DNA of 64,000 bases from the NCBI GenBank assembly GCA_010093685.1, contig MU006216.1, positions 571,065 to 635,064 of the forward strand. The letters are read 5' to 3'. The stretch comes from Ophiobolus disseminans. Its lineage: Eukaryota; Ascomycota; Dothideomycetes; Pleosporales; Phaeosphaeriaceae. Shown piece by piece: positions 12,255-22,563 of this stretch (positions are counted from its first letter, which is position 1; each line of letters starts with the position of its first letter). The position numbers and the translations under genes were made by a program. The notes under the pieces were generated by a model, which worked only from the letters and a program-made list of their open reading frames with translations, had not been told where the DNA came from and ran no database searches.

Positions 12255-13537
12255 TCAATACCCAGACCTGCCCGGCACGATCTTATAGCACCGTCCATTC
12301 TTCCCGAATATCTTCTGCAGGTCATCCGCAATGACATCCGGTCTCTCCCACGCGGCAAAATGACCTCCCTTTTCATTAACACTCTCGTGAACAACCGGAC
12401 CTACGCAATTATCAGCATGCACATCGTGTGGTTCAGTAGATACGACTCACCCAGCGTCTTGCCCCAGAGCCTAGGCACAACCGTAATCTCTCGTGGAAAA
12501 TGTGCAAGTCCCAGCTGCACACTACCAACCCATTCACTCGCGCGCTCTCTGTCTGGAATGAGATCCGTCGGATTATGCCCCGCCTCGTAGTAGATTCTAA
12601 TATGCGCATTCGGCCCTGCAGTGCTGAACCAGTATATGCTAATCCACGTCAAAATCTCATCATCCGTCCACGCATAGCCGTCCGTCCAATCAACCAGCTT
12701 CTCGTATATCCACGCCAGCAGCGCCACGGGGCTATCTGCAAATGCGTATGAGAGTGTTTGAGGCTTAGTAGCCTGGAGTTGGCGGTACGCTTGTCCCTGA
12801 CTTGTGAACCAGTCGCTGCGCTCAAGTCCCTTCTTCTCTGCCTCGGTATAAGTCGTCACGGCGTGTTGGAGCGCGAGAGCCGGGTGCGAAGTAAAGGTCG
12901 GCGCATGTGCGCGGACCATGTTGATATGGCTGGCGAGAACGTGGTCCGGGTACAGAATGCCCATGATTCTGGTCACGTAGAAACCCCAGTCGCCTCCTTG
13001 TGTGACGTATTTCTCGTACCCGAGGTCCTGCATCAGGCGATGGCATGTTTCTGCGTATTGGGAGAGCGCAAACCCAGGCTTTGTGATTCTCTGGCTGAAG
13101 CCAAAGTTTGGCAGTGAGGGCGCTACGATGTGGAATGCGGGCTTTCCTTCTTTCTCTCCAGCTTCCAGGAGCGGCAAAAGTTTCGTGACCTCGACGAACG
13201 AACCTGGCCATCCGTGACAGAACAGGAGGGGTATGGCGTTGGGGCTTGAACTCTTCTTGTGGATGAAATGGATCTCGATGTCACCAAAGCCTTCCACGCT
13301 GACTGGCTTCCTGTAGTTGGGTAGCTCGTTGAGTTTGGCCTCCGCTTTACGCCAATCAAACTTTTTTCCCCAATGGTTCGCTAAACGTCTGACGTCTGCT
13401 AAAGGTGAGCCATATGGCCATTGATCAGCAGTATCGAGCTCATCGGGATAATCAGCATCGGCGAGCTTCCTCTCGAGCTTCTCGATTGCAGTATCGGGAA
13501 CGGATATAGTGTATAGTTCAGGTTGTGAAGACATCAT
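12255..13537 (-). CDS. epoxide hydrolase (EHN-type, alpha/beta-hydrolase fold)
   Basis: Hydrolyses epoxides to vicinal diols; the class serves xenobiotic detoxification or secondary metabolism. Exons 12451-13537 and 12255-12400 with a 50-nt intron give 410 aa. The N-terminal EHN domain covers about residues 8-115 (YTISVPDTAIEKL onward). The catalytic parts are visible: oxyanion motif HGWP (108-111), nucleophile Asp183 in GGDWG, a Tyr pair in RIYYEAGHN that fits the lid tyrosines, and the base His376 in GGHFAAWE, which lies in the short second exon. I chose the start MMSSQPEL because the EHN domain begins right after it; a frame extends 45 codons further upstream to 13672 but has no domain. 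There is no signal peptide, so the enzyme is probably cytosolic. The sequence resembles microsomal/juvenile-hormone-type EHs more than classical soluble ones. Confidence 0.93.
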
Positions 13538-14830
13538 TAAAGTCCGAAAATTATCCAACTTGTAGGACTTCTGGAGTTGTTGGAAGGATATGATATGAGT
13601 GTCTGAGCACAAAAGTGAGTCGTGCGGAGTTTGGTTTGGTGTTGTAACCATAGGTAATAAAGAATCCGGCACCCCTCATTGGCATTTCAAATCATAGCTA
13701 TGCCTTGACATCATAGGGCTGCTCACGTCAAGTTCTCCTCCGGAAAACACCTGTGACTGACTTGCATGATGGGAAAGTTATACACTTTGATGCTTACTCA
13801 CCATATCCCTGCAGCCTTGTCCTGAGGCTGCAATGCCGAGTGGTTGGGGCTGCAGGTACTCCAAGAAGACTTTCCGTTCACAGACATGCGCAATTTCTAT
13901 CTTGCATCATTGCTGACTGCCTGCGCTGGAGATCGAATACTGTGCTGCAGATCAAGGCGATGCTTGTGACGATTTGCCGGAGGGTTGATTCGATATGGTG
14001 TTGAGCCTGATCGCTTGGGCGTACGTTCGGCGTTCGTGGCATCATGTTCTTGCTGACGTAGCTGTCATGTTGGCTTCTGCAGGAAAGGTCTTCGTGCCAC
14101 ATCACCGTGAGAGACCGCAATCAGTCCAGCAGGAGAGCGACATATTACACCGGCTGTGTGAGATTTTGCATATGCACTTACGCGCTGCGTTGCCGTGAGC
14201 GTCGCTCAACAGGTTGCGGCCGAATATTCCAGGGAGAGACAACAACAGAGACACAGCCACACTCCCAGAAATACTGTGAGTATCACACGGTGTTTTGGCA
14301 TTATTGATGCAAGGAACCCTCCTGCCGGTCAGCCGAAAATAGCAATGCACGGGCCATCACAGCGGATACCGTGCCGTTCCTGGCATCACGAACAACACTG
14401 CACCTCTCTTTCCTCACATCTTGCGATAATATATTGATCAAAGGGTGTACAATTATCGTGCTGTTGAATAGCTCATGGTTACAGCTCTGTAATCTACCTG
14501 CAGCTACGACGCGCATCGACTTTCGACACCGAAAAGGGTCACTTAGCGGTCCTTCAGCCCTCGCACCCCTTGGCGCTTCCTCAAGGAGCTAGCCCATGGA
14601 TCTGACGGACCAGGAACCAGCGCCTCGATCACGCCCCTGCTCGTATACAAGATGATTCTTCCCCTCATGCTATAGAAAGGTAATCGTGACCACCCAAGGC
14701 TCCGTTTGGTTACACCCTTCTTGTTTGGCGTCAGTCACTCCAGTGGTGCACCATCATCTTGCACCATCTTGCACTGTCTTGCATCGTCTTGCTCTCATCA
14801 CTCTTATTGTTGTTTGGTTCTTGCGATAAG
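13538..14830. other. divergent intergenic region
   Basis: Shared 5' flank of the epoxide hydrolase (-) and the Hsp70-like gene (+), 1.29 kb. Only short unrelated frames are present. A degenerate decamer repeat stands just upstream of the Hsp70-like start. I see nothing else that can be supported. Confidence 0.6.
14748..14792 (+). repeat. degenerate decamer repeat (gcaccatctt-like) in the leader
   Basis: About four imperfect copies of gcaccatctt occur in a row (gcaccatcatctt, gcaccatctt, gcactgtctt, gcatcgtctt), ending about 40 bases before the ATG at 14831. The position suggests the promoter or 5' untranslated region of the Hsp70-like gene. Function unknown; it could be simple slippage. Confidence 0.7.
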
Positions 14831-15978
14831 ATGAAGCTTCTTAATTTGATTGCTGTACCGTTGGTGAGCGCGATGGTTGTCCGGACGCAGGAGCAGGTAC
14901 CCATTGTCGATGACTCGAAAGAGAGAATTGGAATTCATCCCCTACGCGAGGCCAGAGAGGAGAGTGCGCCAATAGTCGGCATACACTTTACAACATCGTA
15001 CGCGATTGCCTCGGCCAGGTATCATAATGGCACCATGCGCGACCTGAGCAAAATTGCGGGCGATGCGCAATACACTGACACGATGTCGCGCTGGGCAAAC
15101 GGCGAAAACGATATAAGCCGTGATTGGTAGGTACTCCATCGGTACCGCACAGCGAGAGCTGACTGTTATGCAGCAAAGACATCGAGAGCCCCCAATGCAG
15201 GAGAAGCACTGCAGAGCGTAGCCAGCGTCGACAGGCCGGTTTGCCCATAAGTCACGATGCCGAAATACTCTCCGTGTTCATGACGAAGGTGCACGCAGTA
15301 ATTGAGAAAGACATGGGCGGACCCATCAATGTCACCGCGCCGGCATTCCCTTGGTTGTCGCCAAAACTGTGGGACGACCTGAAAAGTGCTATTGCCCATT
15401 CTGGACTCCTTTCCACTCGAAGACACGGTGCGATACCGGTATACAGAGAGGCAAACGCTGCGTATGCAGCTCGCGGTTACGGCTTGTGCGAGCCCTCGAC
15501 GAATTGCATCAGTTGTACAGAGACTCTGCATTCAAAGAAAGCCGAGACGGTGCTCTATCTCAACTTCGACAACTCATCCATGAGCGTAGGGGCTATGCGG
15601 GCCGGGTCAGCATTCGACGACAGAGCTACGTTTTCTTACGGCACGGACGCGAAGCTTGGGTGGTGGAACCTGCCAGTATTCGAAGTTCCCAGGGCGAAGT
15701 TCTGGGCGCAAATCCACGAAATGATCATGGCGGTGGTTCAACCGATGGCAAGACCACCAAACAAAATCATTCTCTTCGGCGAGCATGGTGCCGACGATGA
15801 GTTCAAGGAGGTCGCAAAGGCTGCAGTGTGGGAAGTGCTTGAGTTTGATGTGGATATGATGATGGGAGCTGTGCCGAAGGAGGACGTTGCGTATTTGGTA
15901 GCAAGGGGTGCTGCCGAGATGGGGTTCCGAGATGAAGAGTTGATGAGGCAGGGTCTGGCGCTTCGTCGAGACGAGTAA
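14831..15978 (+). CDS. secreted Hsp70-like protein with degenerate nucleotide-binding motifs
   Basis: Exons 14831-15126 and 15174-15978 (47-nt intron) give 366 aa. The N-terminus (MKLLNLIAVPLVSAMV) looks like a signal peptide. The body follows the actin/Hsp70 ATPase fold in order: PIVGIHFTTSYAIASARYHNG stands where Hsp70 has its first phosphate loop, YREANAAYAARGYGL matches the EPTAAALAYGL region, VLYLNFDNSSMSVG the second phosphate loop, KIILFGEHGADDEF the adenosine motif, and DVAYLVARGAAEMG the final helix. The glycine-rich loops are changed (HFTTS for DLGTT, FDNSS for LGGGT), so ATP hydrolysis is doubtful. There is no Hsp70 substrate-binding domain. Fungi carry many such divergent Hsp70-like proteins of unknown role. 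The start at 14831 was preferred over a longer frame from 14759 because it places the hydrophobic segment at the terminus. Confidence 0.8.
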
Positions 15979-16553
15979 CGGCTACAAGCGTTGAGGAAAG
16001 AGGCTCGCATTTCTCGATGGTCATATGATACCCACGGATTTTTGGTAGTCATAGTTTGTAGTCTCTATGATAATGCACTATTATCAACAGCTCTTGGTGA
16101 TGGCCGACACGGTGTCATGACCGGCTTCAGTGATGAGCAGTGACTTGTACGGTACATAAGTAGCATACTGTAAACTTTGAACATACCCAAGAAACCATAC
16201 TATAAGAAGGAAGAAATACAACAAGCCAATAATGTCCTAAGAACTGATAAATCTTGTGCATAGGATGATATGTGCTATCTGGCCCGTTGTTGCGCTTCTC
16301 ATGTCCTTGGGATGTTGAGTGCTCTCAATTTGCGCTTCCTGGAGTGCCGTCGGACCGAGACTGTGCTCAAGTACCGTGTTCGTGTCTTCCATGTTTAATG
16401 CTGTACCTGCGTCTCTTCTTGTGCTTGTGTTTTTGGTCTTGCTCCTTCGGTGGGAGCCAGCACCATACTTTCATATTCGCTTGACTTCGTCCATACCCTA
16501 AGATACTAGGCATACGATGATCATGATATCCTCCTGATGCAATGGACCGGGCG
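15979..16553. other. intergenic region between convergent genes
   Basis: This is the 3' flank of the Hsp70-like gene (+) and the small mitochondrial-type gene (-). The short plus-strand frames at 16272-16501 show no domain. Nothing further is seen. Confidence 0.6.
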
Positions 16554-16950
16554 TCAGATGTATCGGAACATGTTGTTCTTGACGCTTCGCTTCATGGATA
16601 CTGGTTTGCCATCCTCGTACTCTATGCCAGCATCTCCGCCGTCTCCCGCGAGGCCCTGTAGCTTCAACTGTAACTCTTGATCAAGTTCTGATTGTGTCTT
16701 TTTCTTTGGTTTGGGTTCTTCTAAAGGCTTGGCCGCCGACTTCTGCGGACCGTGAGCTGATGGTCCGTGGAACGAAGCGAGGGCTTGCGCTTACCAAAGT
16801 CTCGTCTTTGGATGATGTTGAACTACTGGCATCACTATTTGATGCAAATGTTCTTGATCCATGTGATGTATATGAGGTTGGTATTGTGGATGCGCTTCTT
16901 GTGAGTGAAGTCGGTAAGAGCCGCTGAGTAATCTGTTTTGAGGGCAGCAT
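16554..16950 (-). CDS. small conserved-looking protein, probably mitochondrial
   Basis: Exons 16795-16950 (52 codons) and 16554-16742 (62 residues plus stop), joined across a 52-nt GT-AG intron, give a 114-aa protein. The N-terminal 40 residues (MLPSKQITQRLLPTSLTR...) are rich in Arg, Ser and Thr with no acidic residue until Asp40, as in a mitochondrial presequence. A Lys/Pro-rich linker follows, then a distinctive C-terminal block GIEYEDGKPVSMKRSVKNNM ending FRYI. I have the impression of a conserved fungal C-terminal signature but cannot name the family. The frame continues 57 codons upstream of the chosen ATG; I take that as leader, because the targeting-like sequence starts at MLPSK. Function unknown. 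It is divergent from cef1, sharing a 312-bp promoter region. Confidence 0.72.
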
Positions 16951-17262
16951 GTTATGCACAGGAGGGCTTGGAACACAAATGATTCTCAGGGTGTCAAAGA
17001 CCTCGGGAAAGAGATATTGGGTTATTGTAGGGTGCTCATTCACCAGGTCGAAGTATTCCAACGATACGTCACAGTGACAGGAGTCGTCACGTGTAAGATG
17101 CAGCCTCAGAAGCCAAGGCACTAACGCTCCGCGGTTTCGCGCATGGGGAATAACTTTCGCAACTCACTCAACGCGCCAACACCTCCCGCCCACCACCACC
17201 ACCTCGTCGTGAGGCATCCGCTCCTTTTTGAGTTCAACTATAAACCGCGCAATATAACCACG
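16951..17262. promoter_or_regulatory. 312-bp divergent promoter region
   Basis: It separates the start codons of the small mitochondrial-type gene (-) and the Cef1 gene (+). A TATAAA lies at 17239-17244, only about 20 bases before the cef1 ATG, probably too near to be its TATA box. No specific operator can be supported. Confidence 0.4.
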
Positions 17263-19718
17263 ATGGTCTTCGTAAAAGTCGGACAATGGTCAGTAGTCCA
17301 GGACGAATGATGTGAGACAGCACTGACTTCGTACACGCAGGTCCAACGTCGAGGACGAGGTTCTCAAAGCCGCCATTTCCAAGTACGGACTCAACCAGTG
17401 GAGTCGATGCGCCTCTCTCCTAGCGAAAAAGACAGCGAAACAGTGCAAGGCAAGATGGAACGAATGGCTGGACCCGAGCATCAAGAAGACGGAGTGGTCG
17501 CGCGAGGACGACGAGAAGCTCTTGACTATGGCAAGGCTGCTCCCCACGCAATGGCGCACCATAGCACCGATCGTCGGACGAACCGCGACACAGTGCTTGG
17601 AACGATACCAGAAGCTTCTGGACGAACAAGAAGCGCGAGAAGGCGGCGACCTCAGTCTGGCCGGCCCAGAGGGGGGAGAAGCGGCTGCTCCGTCTGCCGA
17701 TGATGTGCGACGGCTGCGACCCGGAGAGGTTGATTCTTATAGCGAAGTAAGTGCATTCTACAAACTAAGGGGAGAGTTTTGCTGACCGTCTTCTCAAGTC
17801 CAGACCCGCCAGGCCGGATGCTATAGACATGGACGAGGAAGACAAGGAGATGCTGTCAGAGGCGCGCGCTCGTCTGGGCAACGTCAGCGGAAAGAAGGCC
17901 AAGCGGAAGGCCCGCGAACGGCAGCTGGAGGAGTCAAGACGGGTGGCATCACTACAGAAGCGACGAGAGCTCAAGGCTGCCGGTATCAACATCAAGATCA
18001 CAGCAAAGAAGGGCAACCACATCGACTACAACGCCGACGTACCACTCGAGAAGGAAGTCCCGTCAGGTTTCTTCGACACGACCGAAGAACTCGACCTCAA
18101 CGAGAAGCAGCGCGAGGCCTTCGACCCGCGAAAACAACAGCTGGCAAACAAGCGCAAGATGGACCAGCAAGAGGAGGGGGGCGACAGCAAGCGCAAGAAG
18201 AAGGACGAGAAGTCAGGTGGGCTTGCGGCGTCATATGCAAAGGCTGCCCAAATGCAGAGGATTCGAGAGGCTGAACAGAGCAGCAAGCGTCGCGCTCTAG
18301 TGCTCCCAGCACCGCAGGTTGGAGAAGCTGAGCTGGAAGACATCGTCAAGATGGGCATGACGGGAGAGCGCGCCATTACTGGAGTTGGGAGCGACAACAT
18401 CGCGACGCAAGGCTTGGTAGGCAACTATTCAAGCATCGTCGGCAACACACCCATCCGTACGCCCATGGCGCCAAAGGAGGAGGACATGATCGCAAATGAA
18501 GTGCGCAACGCTCGGTTGCGAACGGAGACGCAATCTGCCTTGCTAGGTGGAGAGAACCCAGATTTCATCGGCGACGAAGCCCCCGCGTCTTTGTCCGCTC
18601 CCTCGACAAGGCATCAGATCGTCACGCCAAATCCCATGGCAACTCCGTTCCGCCAAGGCGATGGAGGTGTCGGGGCTACGCCGATTCGTCAAGGACCTGG
18701 CGCAACTCCGATGCGAACACCTCGAGATACACTGCGCCTGAACGAAGAGGATGGAGCAATGCAGCTCGTCGGCCAGACACCTCGCGATATTAGGTTACGA
18801 GAGAATGCAAAGCGGCAGAATCTGAAGAGCAGGCTTGCAGCATTACCGAAGCCCAAGGAGACCAGCTGGGAGTTCGAGTTGCCTGAAGAGCAGGCCGATG
18901 AGATGGAGGTGGAGATTAGCGAAGAAGACGCAGCGGAACGCGACCGAAGGGCCAGAGAGCTACAACAGGCCGCAGAGCGTGCCGAGTTTGGACGGCAAAC
19001 TCAGGTCGTTCAACGGTTCCTACCACGACCTTCGTTAGTGGATATTGATGCGATGCTCAAGCACGCATTTTGTCTTTCAGATCCTGTGGAGAGTGCGGTG
19101 CAAACCGAAATGGCTTTGCTGATTGCAAATGACGTTCACAAATTTGGTAATGGCCAGGTTACCGGAATACTCCAGCCTGTCGAACAGATTAGCGACGATG
19201 CTCTCCGAGCGGCGAAAATGGAGATGGCTCTCGAGCTCGCCATGACCTCCGACAAAGAGAAGAAGGCATTCCACTCCGATTTTGGCACCTCTTGGACGAA
19301 TCTGCATGGCTCGGCCATTCTGCCGGGCATCGCAGGCTACGAAGAAGACGAAATCGATGAACATCAACTGCTTGTCGAGGCCTTTGATAATGCGCAAGAT
19401 AAAATTATCGAATCAGCCGAGTCGGCCAACAAAATCGAGAAGAAGCTCAATACGCACCATGCTGGATATATCAAGCGTTCTGCCCTCCTTCGAACCAAGA
19501 TTGGCGATGCGTTTGGTGCGTTGGAGAAAGCGAAGGTTGATCTCGATTCGACGAGGACGATGCAGTATTCTGAACAGTCTGCCATTGGCAGGAGGCTTGA
19601 AAGTCTACGGGATGAAGTCAGCTTCGTGAGTCGTAGGGAGCGCGAGGCACAAGAGCTGTACAGGAACAGGAAGGATGAGCTGGCCAGTTTGAGAGAGCCC
19701 GTAAATGGCGTTCATTAA
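17263..19718 (+). CDS. cef1: pre-mRNA-splicing factor Cef1/Cdc5
   Basis: Core subunit of the Prp19 (NineTeen) complex, needed for spliceosome activation. Exons 17263-17288, 17341-17746 and 17799-19718 (both introns 52 nt) give 783 aa, the usual size for the family. Two Myb repeats fill residues 7-105: GQWSNVEDEVLKAAISKYGL, QCKARWNEWLDPSIKK and QWRTIAPIVGRTATQCLERY are family hallmarks. Then come SRPARPDAIDMDEEDKEMLS and KKAKRKARERQLEE, the conserved linker, a TP-rich central region (NPMATPFR, TPRDIRLRENAKR) and a C-terminal coiled coil. The first exon encodes only MVFVKVGQ plus two bases. The second intron uses an AAG acceptor ending at 17798; a CAG five bases downstream (17801-17803) would shift the frame, and homology to the SRPARPD motif decides for AAG. 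Nuclear. Confidence 0.96.
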
Positions 19719-20144
19719 GTGAGAAGGTAGTCGTTTTTAGCACTACCGCTTTGTACAAAAGTATTATCATCAGGTATGCATTGAGGGCGTTCGGAAATTG
19801 CATAGCAGTGGTTTAATATAGACTGCAGTAGCGGAAGCGAGCATTTGTGAAAATGAGAGTTTTGATATTCTTCAGAGATCATTCTAACCCCGACATTGTT
19901 TCCTAGGGGTATACGAAAGCCAACGTAGAGCTTCACTCGTTCAGGTCCCTCTCGTAGCGATCACATCCTGGACAAATACGCGTCCAGAGAGAGAAGGAAT
20001 ATACAAGGAAATCTTCGTGAACCCAGATCGATCGATATCCCCAAGACCAGAACACCCATCCAAGAAGAAACATTACCCAAAACACCTTTCCCCGCAGTCA
20101 TTGAGAGCATAGCAACATTTCCCTGAAGTCTACGACTCAAGGCC
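19719..20144. other. intergenic region between convergent genes
   Basis: This is the 3' flank of cef1 (+) and of the small minus-strand gene. No frame of note and no structure that I can support. Confidence 0.6.
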
Positions 20145-20525
20145 CTAGAACTTCCCATCCAACACCTCAAAGATGCCCACAACATGCACCTCGCTCCCAC
20201 TACGGCCGCCAAACCCCATGGCGGGCCGGGGCTCGAGCATCTCTATCTCGCGTCCGAAGAGGTGCTTCTCCTCCTCCATCTCGAACTCGAGCACGCTGGG
20301 CCGGCGGCGGATGCTCAGCATGTGGCGGATGCTGGCGGCGCTGGAGCGGTAGCTGTGGGGCGACGAGTTGCGCGTGAGCGGCGAGGTAGTGTCTGTTGAT
20401 GAGGGGGAGATGGAGCGCGCGGAGCGGCTGGGGGAGAAGGCGGTGCGGAGGCGGTGTAGGGAGGTTGAGGTTGAGCGCAGGGGGGTGAAGGATTGGAAGC
20501 GGTTTGTGCGGGTGGGGGAGGACAT
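20145..20525 (-). CDS. small hypothetical protein, 126 aa
   Basis: This is a single open frame. The first 70 residues are rich in Ser, Thr and Arg and probably disordered (RTAFSPSRSARSISPSST). The C-terminal half carries a more ordered acidic/hydrophobic block: RRPSVLEFEMEEEKHLFGRE, then MLEPRPAMG. That block has the look of a conserved fungal short motif, but I cannot name it. No signal peptide or membrane segment. The GC-rich coding-like composition ends sharply at both gene borders, which supports a real gene. An alternative is a chance frame; the antisense frames over the same bases are less convincing. Confidence 0.6.
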   Translation of the reverse strand: MSSPTRTNRFQSFTPLRSTSTSLHRLRTAFSPSRSARSISPSSTDTTSPLTRNSSPHSYRSSAASIRHMLSIRRRPSVLEFEMEEEKHLFGREIEMLEPRPAMGFGGRSGSEVHVVGIFEVLDGKF

Positions 20526-22563
20526 TTTTGGGTTGGGTTGGTTTGGTGGGTGGTTGTTGGTGGAGTGGTTGAGTGCGATTATCGTGATGTTGGTGGTGAG
20601 GTTGATATATGATGTTTGTCGAGTGCCTAGCGATGAGGTATCCCGTGCAAAAAATTGGTTCAGATCCAGCTGTGTCTCTTTGTCCAGAGAGGAGATGGCG
20701 ATCGACGACGATAAGCGATGGTGTGGTGTGTAAGACAGTGAGTGTCGATGAACGATCGTCTCGTGAGAGTCAAGATCGGAGTATCTGAGTGTGTATATGT
20801 GACACAGCGAATATACTTTCGTATCGGAGCAGAGTGGTCAAGCCAACAAGAACAGCAAGCTAATCAACCTTCAAGGTCTGATGATTCCAAAAAATATACG
20901 AGTTGAAGAAAGAAGTGCAAGGCCAGCCAGAAACGAAAGTAAGAGCAACAGTAGAGTAAATCTGTAAATAAACTAAACTCCCAACAATCAAAAGACCCGA
21001 GCACAGGAACAGCACATGTTTAAGTTGCTCTCGCGGCTTCTTGGGTCGTGCTGTGCGTCAGACACTCGAGCATCCCACACCCCTGCGCTCACACACGCAC
21101 TAACGCAACTTAGCCAGAACGGCTGAGAGGGGGGTGATGATATGGTGCCAGGAGCCCGCGTATGAGGAAGAGCCTGTGTGTCGGAGGTGCTAGCATGTGC
21201 GTTCGCGTTTGATCGCCGTGCAGAAACAAGCGGGCTGTGATGCCGTAGAAAGAGTGCTTTTTCAAGGTTTGAATTGCTTTAATGCTCAGTCCGGCAGAAT
21301 CTTATCGATTGCCGTCCCCGCGAGAGGAAAACGGGCCGTAACTGCTGCTCGCATGTTGGGTCTGTTGGCCGCGGTGCTTATTCCACGACGGTCTCAGCTC
21401 CGGTCTCTCATTGAGAGGTGCTGTTTGTTGGGTACCGGGCCTCCTTGATGCTGCAGACGCGATGAGACGAGACAACGTTACCTCATCCGAAGACACGCAA
21501 ACACACCAGGACGCGTTCTGTCCAAGCCATCGCTTAACAAGCTCGCCCACCCACATCCAGCACACTTGTTCCGCGCACATGAAGCCCTCAGCGTCTCCAC
21601 TTGCAAGGGACGCCGTCTCAAGACGCAGCTTCCGCGCTGCTGATACCGTGATACGGGATCCTGCGACAAGCGAAGCATTCTGGAAGCGGGCTGGTGCTGT
21701 GATGCCGAGCTGTCTTTCAAGCGCGCTAGTGTTTCAGACGCAACGGGCACTCCGGCCCGGATTGGGACGGAGCGGGTTCCGGATTCTGCAACATGGGTGG
21801 GCGGTGACGATTGTTGAGTGTTGAGGTTCTTGGAGAGCTGAGCGATCGTCATCTTGTAGCGCTGTGCGTAGCAGTTGACTCTGGCGTCGAAATGATTTAG
21901 ATGTCACCACCCCATAGATGTTCCAGGATCAACGATAGGATGCGATGGTGCAAACGTCACTGTGAAAGCCGGTTGCATGCAGGAGCGGGATGGGGTCAGA
22001 TCATTTCGTGGTGCAGAGTGTTTGATGCGCGGTGTGAGGAAACAGTGGCTTTAGGCGTCGAGGCCGGAATGCAGACCTCGAACAAGATCACCACGGCACG
22101 CGTTCATCACAGAGCACAGTCACATCCAATGCGTTCAAGTGACACGAAAGGCAAGGAATAGGAGTAGTCCATCGCTTCTCAACGCCGTCGCTATGCAAAT
22201 CAATCCGAATCCTCTACCGCCATTACCATCATTACACACATCCACGCCAGGACCGAAAAGTACGTACAAGAATCCCATCCGACCATTCTATAGACACAGC
22301 CCCGCCCAAAGAACTCCGTTGCACAGGATAATGCCGGCGACCTACTCTTCTCGATCATTTCAGACGTTCATGCAACACGCGTAACGTCACGTACCCCTGC
22401 CACTCCCAGACCCTAGCACCGACTCAGTCTGAGGCCCATTCCTAACGTCGAGCATTGGCGATCCTTCATCTTTGTAGGATCTTATCATGCCGGTAAAATC
22501 GTCCAGGCCATTTCAAGTTGCCTGTATGCCACACTCATGTCTCTTTTTGTATTTAGTGACATC
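20526..22563. other. 2-kb region without a supportable gene
   Basis: It lies between the 5' end of the small minus-strand gene and the 3' end of the calcium channel gene. Overlapping frames at 21411-21824 (+) and 21478-21852 (-) are each under 140 codons with no domain. I see no repeats or RNA genes. Confidence 0.55.

Noticed and set aside
13538..13672. Longer N-terminus for the epoxide hydrolase (45 extra codons)
   Set aside because: The EHN domain starts right after MMSSQ, and the extension lacks targeting features; kept only as an alternative.
21411..21852. Overlapping frames on both strands of about 130 codons
   Set aside because: Neither shows a domain or codon bias; mutual overlap suggests chance.
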